This document shows, piece after piece, positions 24,311 to 33,693 of a stretch of DNA of 64,000 bases. Source of the DNA: Serilophus lunatus. Taxonomy: Eukaryota; Chordata; Aves; Passeriformes; Eurylaimidae. The position numbers and the translations under genes were made by a program. Below the pieces are notes generated by a model that saw only the letters and a program-made list of their open reading frames with translations, made no database searches and was not told the origin of the DNA. Positions within the stretch are counted from its first letter, which is position 1; each line of letters starts with the position of its first letter. Where the stretch lies: contig VXBA01001826.1 in assembly GCA_013399895.1 (NCBI GenBank), forward strand, positions 3,512,236 through 3,576,235. Reading direction: 5' to 3'.

Positions 24311-26192
24311 GCCTGGCAGATCCCACCCCCCCCTTTCCAGCCAGCTTGGCACCCACAAACCCCACACGGCCCCAAGTTTCCAAGGGCATCACTTTTCATC
24401 TGGCTTGTTTTTCCAAGCAGGAAGGCAAGGGCAGAAGGTGGCAGGGGGAGGACAAGATGAGGGAAACTGAGGCCTGGATGAGCTCTCCTGGCAGTGAGAC
24501 CTCAGAACCAGCTCCCCACCACACAGATGCTCTGGTGGGCTCCCAGTGCCTCCTTCCCTGGCAATGCTGTTGGAAATGGGGGACTCTGCAGGCAGCTGTG
24601 CACAGCCCTATGTTCGTTGACTTCTTCCAGGGCCCTCTGAATGTCCCAGCCTGCAGCCTCAAGGGCAGCTTTCCAGGTCTGGAGGGACAGATCCTGTGGG
24701 AAGGCACAGCCAGACAAGCTGGGCCATGCTGTGGAGCCCTTCCTCACCAGTGGAACCAGGGCAAAATCTCTTTGTGGTCCTTCAGCCTCAGGAGCAGCGT
24801 GTGACTGCTGTGCAGGGCAGAGGGAGCAGCTCCTCAGCTCGGCAGGCTGGAGTTCCCACCCACCTTTCCTGGGATGAGGTGGGCAAGGAGCATGGGTGGT
24901 GGTTCCTCACCTGGAATCCCACAGCTCCCTTGGGGCTGGCCAGGGTTTGGGTGTGTTCTCCCACAGCATCCTGGCTGGTTGGGCTGGAAGGAGGTGGAGG
25001 ACTTTGTGGAGCTGTGAAATACCTGGGCTCCAGGGAGATTAGGGCTGGCTTGGTCTCTACCTGGATGCCAATGAAAGAGGAAAGACCTCCCCTTACAATG
25101 GGAAAGAGCCCTCAGAGGTCTTTCCTGGGACGTGTCCTAACACCCAGGGCAATGAGAAGGGGACAAAATGCACCCTCAACATGAGACCCCAGGGTCCTTT
25201 CCAACCTGAGCTCTCCTGGGATCTCATGGCTCCACAGTCCTCTTCCCAAACTTGCTGCAGGTTTGCTCCATAGCTGCAGCTTTTTGTTCTCCTGACAGAT
25301 CTTGATCTCCACAATTACCAGGACGTTATTTTCCATCCCATGAAAGGGACACCCCCGAAAATAATCACCTAAATATTTTTTAAAAATAAAAATGACAAAA
25401 CATTTCCCAGGATCTGTGCTGAGGAATGTCACAGGAGAAGAAAAATTCTTTTTGTGATCAAGAGACTTAACTTCAAAACACCCAAACTGCACATCTCCAC
25501 GGGGCACCTTTCTGCAGGGTTATTAATAAGAAATAATTGTTTTAAAAGGCAGAAAAGTCTGTGTACTTTCTATTCCCTTCCAAAAGCCCTGCATCACTTG
25601 TCCTTAATGAATAATGAAAGATGCTTTTGTATTGCTTCCCACCCATAGACTTTCAAGTGATTGTTAAGCAATAATAAATAGGACTTTAAAGAAAATCAAG
25701 GTTTGATGGAAACTTAATTCTGGACTAATAAGAGAAGCACCTGCTGTTGCACAAGTTTACAGACATTCCTGGGGCTTTGGTGGGTGGAGAATTTTGGTCA
25801 AAGCTCTGAATGTCCCAACACTGGAAAAATATCATGAAATGATTTTGAAATGCTGTTGCATAGCTCCACAGGAATTAGAATTTGTTGGCATTTGATTCTC
25901 CTTCTGGAAGGAAACCAGGAGACAGCCTTGGCCAGAATTTGCACTGTGATACCCTGAACACAGCACTGCTCTGATGCTCTGCCTCCCCTCACTCTGAGGG
26001 GGGATTTATCATGGGAAGCCAAACCCCAAATGGCCATTGTTCTCCAAAGTGAGAGGGAGAACAACCTCCCATGTCAGACTGGGGTGTTTGTATTTCAGGA
26101 ATAACAATTTATTCCTCTGGGAAGCTGATGTGGCTTTTAACCCTTCCAGGGAAGCTCATTCTGCAGGTGAAAAATGGAAGCTTGAAAGGGGT
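24311..26192. other. noncoding sequence, nothing recognised
   Basis: The left part (to about 25200) is GC-rich with a plus-strand open frame to 24804. The right part from 25360 to 25720 is AT-rich with a palindromic A/T stretch near 25371-25392. Neither part shows exon character. Confidence 0.5.
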
Positions 26193-26446
26193 ATCATAGA
26201 ATCATGGAATGGTTTGGGCTGGAAGGGACCTTAAAGAGGATCTTGCTCCACCCTCTGCCATGGGCAGGGACAGCTCCCACTATCCCAGGTTACTCCAAGC
26301 CCCGTCCAACCTGGCCTTGGTAATTTCCAGGGATAGGGCAGCCACAGCTTCTCTGGGCAACCTGTGCCAGAGCCTCCCCACCCTCACAGCCAGGAATTTC
26401 CCCCTAATTTCCCACCTAACCCTGCCCTCTGGCAGTGGGAAGCCAT
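26193..26446 (-). mobile_element. CR1 LINE 3' fragment, tail B, antisense
   Basis: Well-preserved terminal octamers at the left ('catagaatcatggaatggtt') and all blocks of the 3' UTR up to 'ggcagtgggaagccat'. This is the same 5' truncation zone as several other tail B copies. Confidence 0.92.
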
Positions 26447-26790
26447 GAGTTGCCCAAGCAAAATTAAGCTGAAAAAACCTAGTTCTTTATGCTTGGCTTG
26501 GTACCAGAGATCTTGCCTTGTGCCCACAGCCAGTCAGGTCTTGATGTTGGCAAGAGTTCACCTTACTAAGGGGTCTCCTACTAGTGACCAACCCAACCTT
26601 CTGAGCACCTCATCATTCCCACCAGGCTCATCAGGAACAAGCACCATGCTGGGTAGTTTTGTGTAACTGAGCACTTAAACACCACCATAGTTCTGTTGGG
26701 ATCAATGGGGAAAACTTCAGGGGGGGATTTGTCTCTGCCTCCATTGCCAATTAACCATTTATGCCATGGTTTTCATCCTAGGGATGTTGT
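26447..26790. other. noncoding spacer
   Basis: About 345 bases without recognised features between two CR1 copies. Confidence 0.5.
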
Positions 26791-27002
26791 AACAGGAAAA
26801 CATTTCTTCCAAGAAAGGATGGTCAGGCACTGAGACAAGATGCCCAGGGCAGTGGTGGAGTCCCCATCCCTGGAGGGATTTAAAAGCTCTGTGCATGTGG
26901 TACTTGGGGGCATGGTTTAGTGGTGAGCTCGGCAGTGCTGGGGAAACAGCTGGACTCGAGGATCCTCGAGGGCTTTTCCAACCTCAGTGATTCCGTGATT
27001 TT
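26791..27002 (+). mobile_element. CR1 LINE 3' fragment, tail C, beside CpG island
   Basis: Sense copy running from 'gaaaacatttcttcc' to the tail C end and one octamer at about 26989-26997. Mutation within the tail has produced a perfect 16-bp palindrome at 26955-26970. It is the last element before the CpG island, ending about 110 bases upstream of it. Confidence 0.85.
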
Positions 27003-27189
27003 TATGACTCTGTGCACGACTGTGATGGGTCACTGCTGCTGGTGGGCTCTTGCTCTCACTAACACGGTGCAGACAGTGGCTGCACAGAAGGATTCGCAGT
27101 GAATGTCTGTGACCTGAGCACAATTCCCAGGAGCTGGGAGCGCCCAGCGGGAGCCTGTGGAAGCCGTGTGCCACCTCCGCCCGCCGCCG

Positions 27190-27322
27190 TGCTATTCCCG
27201 CCTGTCCCTCCGCTGCCGGCGCTCGTAGCGCGGGCTCCCCACGCCTTTATGGAGTGACGAGATGCTGGACCTGCATCCTGGCCGGCAAACATCCCGTTCC
27301 CAACAGAATCGCTGTCTTCCCG
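27190..27322 (+). other. candidate first exon (upstream alternative)
   Basis: Sequence ending in CCCG at 27322 followed by the strong donor GTGAGTGC at 27323. The exon start is not defined by the sequence and the left coordinate is a guess. An ATG at 27262 opens a frame that would cross this donor into a stop-poor, low-complexity region. The 20 codons before the donor resemble no protein I know, so it is more likely untranslated. It could also be a chance donor. Confidence 0.3.
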
Positions 27323-27516
27323 GTGAGTGCGAGGAGCGAAAGCCGAGCGGAGTGAGCATCGCCCCGTGCCGGACCCTCCGCTCCGCTCCCCGAGGACGCT
27401 GCGGGGGCGAACTTGGGCTGCGGCTCCGCTCGCCCGGGGCAAAGAGCGAGCGGGGCCGGGGCGGGCGGGGGAGCGGCTGCTCCGCAGCTCCGGGGTGCGC
27501 TGCGGGACCGGCACCC

Positions 27517-27718
27517 GCACCGGGACCCACCGACCCCCGGTCTCACATCGGGACCTGCACCGACCTCCGACCCCTGCCCCGCACCGGGACCCACCGACCC
27601 CCGGCCCCTGCCCCGCACCGGGACGCACCACCCACCGACTCCGGGACCTGCACCGGGACCCACCGACCTCCCACCTCTGTCCCGCGACTCATCACCCACC
27701 AACCCCCGGCCCCGCCCC
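27517..27718. repeat. GC-rich 34-35 bp minisatellite
   Basis: About six degenerate units. Clear units begin at 27581, 27615, 27650 and 27684, giving a spacing of 34, 35 and 34 bases; each begins GCACCGGGAC or a variant. Less regular units occupy 27517-27580. The plus strand is strongly C-rich and the minus strand G-rich. Because the period is not a multiple of three and stop codons are nearly absent, it creates long open frames in all directions that are not genes. It ends about 40 bases before the assembly gap. Confidence 0.85.
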
Positions 27719-27758
27719 GGGACCCTCCGCCCGGAGCATCCCCGCGCTCCCGGCCCCG

Positions 27759-27794
27759 NNNNNNNNNNNNNNNNNNNNNNNNNNNNNNNNNNNN
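27759..27794. other. assembly gap, 36 N
   Basis: A run of 36 N within the CpG island. The GC-rich tandem repeat just to the left and a C run just to the right suggest that the assembly failed on GC-rich repeats. The true missing length may differ from 36. Confidence 0.99.
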
Positions 27795-27869
27795 GTGCGG
27801 GTCCCCCCCGGTGCGGGGCCGTGGTACGGGCGGCGGGAAGGAGCCGGGGCGCGGGGCGGGGCCGGCACT

Positions 27870-27968
27870 GACTGAGCCGCGGCTCCCGCGGGCGAGCGGG
27901 GCGGGCCGGGACGGGACGGTCCCTCCGTGCGCTCGCCATCGCCTCCCGCACCGCCGCCCGCCTGCCCG
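27870..27968 (+). other. candidate noncoding first exon
   Basis: Lies directly downstream of the GC boxes at 27853-27863 and 27895-27905 and ends at the strong donor CCCG|GTGAGTGC (GT at 27969). The sequence after the donor turns pyrimidine- and T-rich (28020-28120), as at the start of many first introns. It has no ATG in a good context, so it would be 5' UTR. The start coordinate is an estimate; the donor is the reliable part. This is the better of the two first-exon candidates. Confidence 0.45.
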
Positions 27969-28344
27969 GTGAGTGCTGCCGCCCCTTCCCCCGCCGCTCC
28001 CCCGGCCGGGGACTTGCCGCCGCTTTGTTTTTCTGTCTTCCCCTTGCAATCTTCTCTTTCCCCGCTGGTTCGCTCGTGTTCGGTTTGGTTTCTCGCCCGC
28101 CCCGCTGCGCGTTTTTGGCCGTTTCCCGGGCAGGGGGAGCAGCGCGGAGGTGCCGGAGCCCGCGGGAGGGGAAGCGGCTGCCGGTGGGTCCCGGCAGCGG
28201 GGGCTGAGCCCCGCGGGTCCCGCACGGTCACTTCGGTGGCTCCCGCACACCGGCGCTGCGGGAAAAGCGGCGGAATGCGGGGCTCAGGGGGTACCGGAGC
28301 TGTCGCTCCCTGTTCGGGCTGCTCGGTTCTGCCCGGCTTGGAAT

Positions 28345-28485
28345 TTGGGAACAGGCTCTGCCGTGGAGTCGCCATCCCTGGGATTGTTAAAGCCGGGTGG
28401 ATGCGGCGCTCGGCGGTGCGGCTCGGTGGGCAGGGGTTGGACTTGGAGGTCTCGGAGGGCTTTTCCACCCTAAATGATTCTGGGG
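28345..28485 (+). mobile_element. CR1 LINE 3' fragment inside CpG island, tail C
   Basis: From 'ggaacaggctctgccgtgga' to 'aaatgattctgggg' this aligns with the last ~140 bases of a tail C CR1 in sense orientation. Its middle carries unusually many CpGs, for example 'gatgcggcgctcggcggtgc', where other copies read TG or CA. The octamer array is reduced to one decayed unit. Confidence 0.75.
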
Positions 28486-28728
28486 CTTGAGGCGATGTGT
28501 GGAACTCCAGGTTTTAGTCCCGGCTTTGGTGGGTGTGAAACAGTGAGATTTGGCTGTGCCTTTGGAGGAATATCCAGCGCCTGAGCCCAGAGACACATAT
28601 TGCCGGGATGGAGAACAGGGGAGATGTGCGCCTTTATTTTCCTGAGTCGCTCCTGGAGAGCGAGAGCCCACCTGCAGGAACGGCCCGTCTCAGTGGTGTT
28701 TGCTGCAGTGCTTCGGCACGAAACCCTA
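28486..28728. other. spacer between inverted CR1 tails
   Basis: About 240 bases, GC-moderate, with no feature recognised. It marks the downstream edge of the CpG island. Confidence 0.5.
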
Positions 28729-28848
28729 ATATCGCTGGGGGTGGAAAAGCTCTCTAAGATCACCAAGTCCAACACTGAACTGCGTCCCCAAGTGCCACAT
28801 CTGCACGTCTTTTAAATCCCTCTAGGAATGGTGACTCCCCCGCTTGGA
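28729..28848 (-). mobile_element. CR1 LINE 3' fragment, tail C, antisense
   Basis: Reverse complement of the tail C end: 'ggtggaaaagctctctaaga' near 28741, then the 'gccacatctgcacgtctttt' block at 28793. It faces the sense copy at 28345-28485 tail to tail. Confidence 0.8.
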
Positions 28849-29416
28849 GGGGAATTCTCGGAGGTTTTTGGCATGGAGAAGGGCTGGGCTGTGGCTCCGG
28901 GACCTTCCCACGCTCCGGTGGCTGCTCAGGTCTCCGGAAGCTCGGGCTTTTCAGAAGACTGAAGTCAACGGCATCACAACTGACTTGAGCTTACTTTTAA
29001 AGCCAGAAAAAAACCCCCAACCTCTCTTGTTTCATATTAAGGGAACGGTTGTCTTTGCCGTGCCAAGGAATGCCGTGTGGTGGCCGAGGGCTGTGCCAGC
29101 CTTGGCTGGGCACTGAGGGAGCCGAGCCTCCAGCCTGGCATTTGCTGCGGATCTCAGCCCCCAGACTGAGCCTGTTTCCTTTGGCTGTGTCATCAGAGGA
29201 GCTGTCAGGGTGTGGAATGGGTTGGGCTGTGTCACAGGACCTCTGGATTGTCCCTGCTGTGAGGAGGAGAAGGGCTATGCTCTTCCACAGGTGCCTCCAC
29301 TCTTGGTTTCCCTTTAGCAGTTCAGGGGGAGATGGTGCTTTCCCTTTCATTTTGTCCTGCCCTTTGTCCTGCTGTTTGCTCAGATTTGGGCTCTTTGCAC
29401 TATTTTTTTTCTAAAG

Positions 29417-29521
29417 GATGGGGGAAAGAGCTTGGTTTCCAAGCAAAGCCAGTGGCAGAGCTCTGGGATGAGGAGCCCGCACTGATGGGGTGGGAAGGGA
29501 AGAACTGCTGGTTTGGGGAAG
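29417..29521 (+). other. exon-like segment, 105 bp
   Basis: Flanked by an acceptor with an eight-T tract ending in CTAAAG and by a good donor, AAG|GTAAGG (GT at 29522). One frame is open across all 105 bases and reads WGKELGFQAKPVAELWDEEP and onward. I do not recognise the protein. The open frame has splice phase 1 at both ends, and it does not join in frame to the segment at 31401. Chance remains a good explanation in 35 kb of sequence. Confidence 0.18.
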
Positions 29522-30029
29522 GTAAGGAGCCCGTGCCATGAGCAAAAAATTCTGGTTAAGCCATGGCAGGGTGGCCCTGTAGCCTCCTTTAGGAGCTGCC
29601 TGCACTGGGTGACTACTCGTCAGCAGGTTTATTGCTCAGGATTCCTTTTGGTGACTCTTGTTTTCAGTGATCAGTGTGAAACCTTCCTTAAGGAGCTGGG
29701 GCTGTTCAGACACTCCTTCGGTTCACTGTGCCCTGGAGCATCGCTGGGGTTTTTACTTGCAGTTACAATATTATCTTGACAGATTTCAAGGGAATGGCAA
29801 AGCAGACAAGGTGGGTCTCTTAAGAGCCACTTCCTTTAGAAAAGGCAGATAATAGGCATCGAGTTTGGGGAGGATGTTTTATTTAGGGATTGAAAAGGGA
29901 AGATTAAAGCTCTTGACAGAGAGCAGTTTATGTGGAATAAGTGATGGGACTTGATCATTCAGAAAAAGAAGGCTCTAACACGTTCCTGTCACCAAGAGAG
30001 CTTTCAGCTTTCCCTGTCCCAAATTATTC

Positions 30030-30070
30030 AATAAAAGCAACAGAACTTCTTTTGATTTGAGTTCTTTATT
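30030..30070. other. convergent polyadenylation hexamers
   Basis: AATAAA lies on the plus strand at 30030-30035 and on the minus strand at 30065-30070 (TTTATT as written). Downstream T-rich sequence follows the plus signal. In an AT-rich patch this may be chance. Confidence 0.2.
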
Positions 30071-30275
30071 GATGGCCAAATAGGGGCTTTTCAGACGTAG
30101 AAGTAAACTGGAATCTGCTCAAATAAAATGACTTATTGATATAAAAATCTGTGACGTGCTGAATTTGTCCAAGATGTTAATTGTGGGCACTGGAAGTAGC
30201 TGTGTCTGTCTTAAAGAATTGCAGCTTTCCCTTTCTTACCCTTTCCCATTAAGTTACTGCCTTGCCTGGCACAGG

Positions 30276-30323
30276 GATGTGCTCCTGGATTTGCTTCTGG
30301 ATGTGCTCCTGGATTTGCAGAAG
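30276..30323. repeat. 24-bp tandem duplication
   Basis: Two copies of a 24-bp unit starting GATGTGCTCCTGGATTTGC, at 30276-30299 and 30300-30323, differing only at the last few bases. Internally each unit is itself an imperfect 12-bp doublet. Confidence 0.85.
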
Positions 30324-31400
30324 CACAAAGTCATTGCTTGCAGAATTACTGAAATAAAGCGGGTTTGTGGAGGGGAGAAAAAACAGGAATCAAATTTTTA
30401 GGCTTAAGTTTTGATTCCAAAACAAGTCTCTCATTCTTTTCACAGCTTGAGTTTTGTGATGGAAAGGTTGAAAACACCCAGCAAGGAAAACAGGCTCGAA
30501 AAAAATGTCTGAAATAAGCTGAACAGAGTGAAATTCAGAATAAACTGTCATCTGAGAGTGTTTATAAACTTGCTGGAGAAAAGGGAGGGAGGAACCATTC
30601 AGATCAATAACAAGTTCCTTTTTTGTCACTGCAGAGCCTTAATCATACAGTTTAAAAAAAATAATCCTAAATATGTGCTTTTTATACCTGTGCTGGTAGC
30701 TGGGGCTAATTCTGCAGAGTTCATGCTGATCTGGGTAATCTGAATCAAGCTGAATAGTAAAGAGGCTCTTAGGAGGATCTGAAACCCAGGAGGCATTTTT
30801 CAAACCTGAGTTATGTCACTTTTTTTAGAGGTGCCTCAGGCAATTGCATTTTAAGAAGACAAAGCTTTTGTTTTCAAGCTGGCCTAGAAAAATGCCAAGG
30901 ATGAATCCAAAGTAAAGGCTTTCAGAAGTTGTCATTTGTGATTAAGTTGATTTTGCTGTTGTGCACAGAACACTGCTGCCTTCCTCTGTGAGAACTGGCT
31001 CTATTTTTATTTGTGCCACCAGCCCTGGTGTACCTGTTAAATTCAAGGGAGTAATATTACATGGGGGTGGGGGGGGAGTTCTAACGTGAAAGTGTGGATT
31101 TAATTAAAGGTCAGGTGTCTGCAACTCCATCTCCGATATAAAATTAATTGTATGTGCTTTATAAAAGGCAGAACTGAGGAGCCACCAGGGCAGAGATGGT
31201 CTTAGGTGGGTGTTCTGCAGAATGAACAGCTGTCTGTGTCTAGCTTAAGATTTAAGGTGCTGGAACCATCAAAGCCAAGGCTTGTAACCATGAGCAAAGA
31301 CTGTTTCCTTTAGTGCCTCTTCAGCAATCCTTGGCTTGCCTGGAGAGCAGCCAGAGAGTGAATCTAAAGCTTTTCTTGGGGCTTCTCATGTTTCTTGCAG

Positions 31401-31496
31401 CTTGAAACAATCAGGAGTATCCTGGTGTTTCCAGGCTGTGGGCAAACAGGAGGAGCTGCTTCTGCAGAGCCTGAGCCGGCGGGTGCTGTGCAGGAT
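31401..31496 (+). other. exon-like segment, 96 bp
   Basis: Preceded by a good acceptor (pyrimidine-rich tract, then TTTCTTGCAG ending at 31400) and followed by a donor GAT|GTAAGAG (GT at 31497). The length is a multiple of three. Two frames are open throughout. In the frame offset by one base it ends in AVGKQEELLLQSLSRRVLCR, which looks like a helical protein segment, but I cannot assign a family. It has the best acceptor/donor pair downstream of the CpG island. It could be an unrecognised coding exon, a lncRNA exon, or chance. Confidence 0.25.
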
Positions 31497-31756
31497 GTAA
31501 GAGGAGATGCTGGAGCAGGGATGTGGAAAAGTGTGTTCCCTGCAGTCTGTGGTGGTGGGAGCTACTCCTTGTTGGAGAAGGGTGAAATCCTGGCACTGCT
31601 GGAAAGGCTTCCTTTGCCTCAATAAAGTGAGAATAGTTGTTGTCTCACAATGTGACATCTCCAAGCAGTGCTGGCTGCATTAGCAGGGCCCAGAGCTGTG
31701 CCACCTGGGCAGGAGGTGTCCCTGGGGCTCCCCTGGCCCTGAGAACCAGCTGCCTT

Positions 31757-31787
31757 GTTATCCATGCCTGGCATGGCCCTGGATAAC
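31757..31787. other. nested inverted repeat
   Basis: GTTATCCA at 31757-31764 pairs perfectly with TGGATAAC at 31780-31787. An overlapping palindrome, CCATGCC-T-GGCATGG, lies at its left side (31762-31776). It could extrude as a small hairpin. No function is implied by the sequence alone. Confidence 0.6.
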
Positions 31788-32976
31788 CTGGGGAGGGCTC
31801 TGAGGGCAGTGTGAGTCATCCTTCTGGCTCTTGTATAACGCTGTTGCACACAAACCCTCCTGTTTGTTCTGCTCGCTGGGGTGTCCCACAGGAAGGGCTG
31901 TGAGTGGATGGACCCTCTCCAGGAGGACCTGTGGAGCTGCTTCCCAAGCAGGTGGATCCTGCAGCTCTCACACATCCCAATGATGATATTTTAAGTTTTT
32001 CAGAGCAAGTCTTAGGATGTGTTGCAGCCAAGTACTGATGTAGAGCAGGTTGTGTCAGGGAGAAGCCTCTGAGGCAAGATTTGGCCTTGCCTTTGCAGGG
32101 ATGGTCCCCAACTGATTTAAGGGCTTCTGAGCTTTTGCTTCTGCTCTGATGCTGGAGCTGCCCAGCAGGCTGTGCCCAGCAGGATGCCCAGCTCTGTTCC
32201 TGCAGCATCTCTGCACCTGCAGCAGAGAGTTTCCTTTACTGAACATCCATAGACTTGGCCAGTGATATTGCACAACTTGTCATATTTTTATTTGTTCCAA
32301 GAAGTCTGGTTTTAAAATAGAAAACATAATGCCACGTTGTTGTTGGTTTTTTTTCCCCTCCCTAACAAGACTGAGGTAAATCGATGAGCAGCTCTGGGCT
32401 ATGTCTGTGGAATTCAGTGATTCCCAGGTGATGTTTGCAGCAGCACCAGAACGTGGTGAGCCATGGGACCAAACAAAAGGTGCTGAGAAGAGCCACTGCT
32501 TTATCTGATGCTATTGCAAACAGCTTAAATTCCAACAAATACAGCCCCAGTGGGAATGAATGTGAACTCATTTTCTGATTGCTACTACAAGCAGAAGAAG
32601 AATGGCCAGGTTAAATGGATGAGCAGGAGCAGTAACTGAGGCAGTGCAGCTCCATGTCCTGCTGGGCCAGGATTAAGTGGCTCCTGCTGTGTCCCACCTT
32701 CCCTGCAGGGAGAGCATCCTTCATCTGGGGGTCTTAAGGCACTTAAATATGCAAGTAGAGGAGGCAGTTTCTGCCAGAAGTGGTGGTGGTGTGGAAACGG
32801 TGGCAATGGAGACTCCTTGAGGAATCCCTACTGCTCATTTTAGTGTGTGAATTCTGAGTACAGGACTAGGCAGGCAAAGGACACAAGGGGGACAGAGGAA
32901 GTGGCTGCAGATCTTCCCCACCTGGGCTCTTGGTGTTTTTATTAGCCTATATCTTATGCTTTCCTTTTGTCTTTAG

Positions 32977-33154
32977 CAAACCTTCTTTTGGGGGGAACTG
33001 TCCAGGGTGCATTAGTGAGAGGACTGGTTCCTTTAGAGGGACGTGGGGAGCGCTGGCTCTGTCAGCCCTCCTGCAGAGGGACAAAGGGCTCGAGCCTAAC
33101 TTGTGGATAAAGCCCAGCCTTGAAGAAACAAGGATGATCTGGCTGTTCCAGTGA
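32977..33154 (+). other. possible terminal-exon-like open frame
   Basis: Follows a strong acceptor (TTCCTTTTGTCTTTAG ending at 32976) and stays open for 58 codons to a TGA ending at 33154. No donor is present before the stop and no AATAAA follows closely. The product is unrecognised. Confidence 0.12.
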
Positions 33155-33693
33155 AGAGGTTTGGACCTGAACCTTGTGGGGCTTCGCAGTAACAACTGCT
33201 GCAGAGGCTGTGGAGTGATGGTCAGCTGGGTCAGTGCCCTCACAGGACCTTTCCCCTGGCCTTCAGCTGCTCCCAGACTTGCCAGGACTTCAAGGTGACT
33301 CTTCTGGCCTGAGATGTGGCCCCTGTGTAGAAGATTGCGGGTGCCTGCTGCTCAAACATGAGATAATTTTTTTAAATCTAGAAAAACCTCAGTGGTTGCT
33401 GTGGGACAGACATTGCAGAGCTGATGGTGCCTGGCCTGGCTGAGTGTGTTCCTGCTGAAGGGCAGCACTGGGGGGGTTTGGTGGTTCAGCAGCTTCTGGT
33501 TTCTGTTCCTGGAGCTGTATCTGCTGGAAAATAGATATTGCTTGTGACTGTGCTGCAGCAATCTGCAGTGCCTGGAGCTCTTACAGCTGCTGAAACTCTT
33601 TCTGGAGTTTGGTAAGAGCTCCAAGCACTGCAGAAATCCTCCTGAGCCCCTCTAGTAACTTTTTTTATTTATGTTTTAACTTGTGATCCACAG

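Larger units (their letters stand above)
27110..28490. promoter_or_regulatory. CpG island, presumed promoter
   Basis: CpG dinucleotides are frequent throughout this 1.4 kb and rare in the rest of the window. GC boxes are visible at about 27454-27474 and 27853-27863, with a related GC-rich run at 27895-27905. There is no TATA box at a fitting position. Two plus-strand splice donors of the form CCCG|GTGAGTGC follow, with GT at 27323 and 27969. In bird genomes such islands mark promoters. The gene itself cannot be named: no recognisable coding sequence lies in the island, so the first exon is probably 5' UTR. G-rich plus strand right of the gap and C-rich plus strand left of it would fit divergent transcription. 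Confidence 0.8.

Noticed and set aside
24283..24804. 173-codon plus-strand open frame.
   Set aside because: Begins at the edge of a CR1 copy and continues through GC-rich sequence without protein character.
26955..26970. Perfect palindrome CTCGAGGATCCTCGAG that looks like a cloning linker (XhoI-BamHI-XhoI).
   Set aside because: It sits exactly where CR1 tail C has a closely similar sequence, so it is explained by a few substitutions within the repeat rather than by vector contamination.
27247..28468. Open frames of 150-258 codons on both strands across the CpG island.
   Set aside because: They cross the N gap, arise from absence of AT-rich stop codons and from a tandem repeat whose period is not a multiple of three, and give low-complexity Pro/Arg/Gly sequence.
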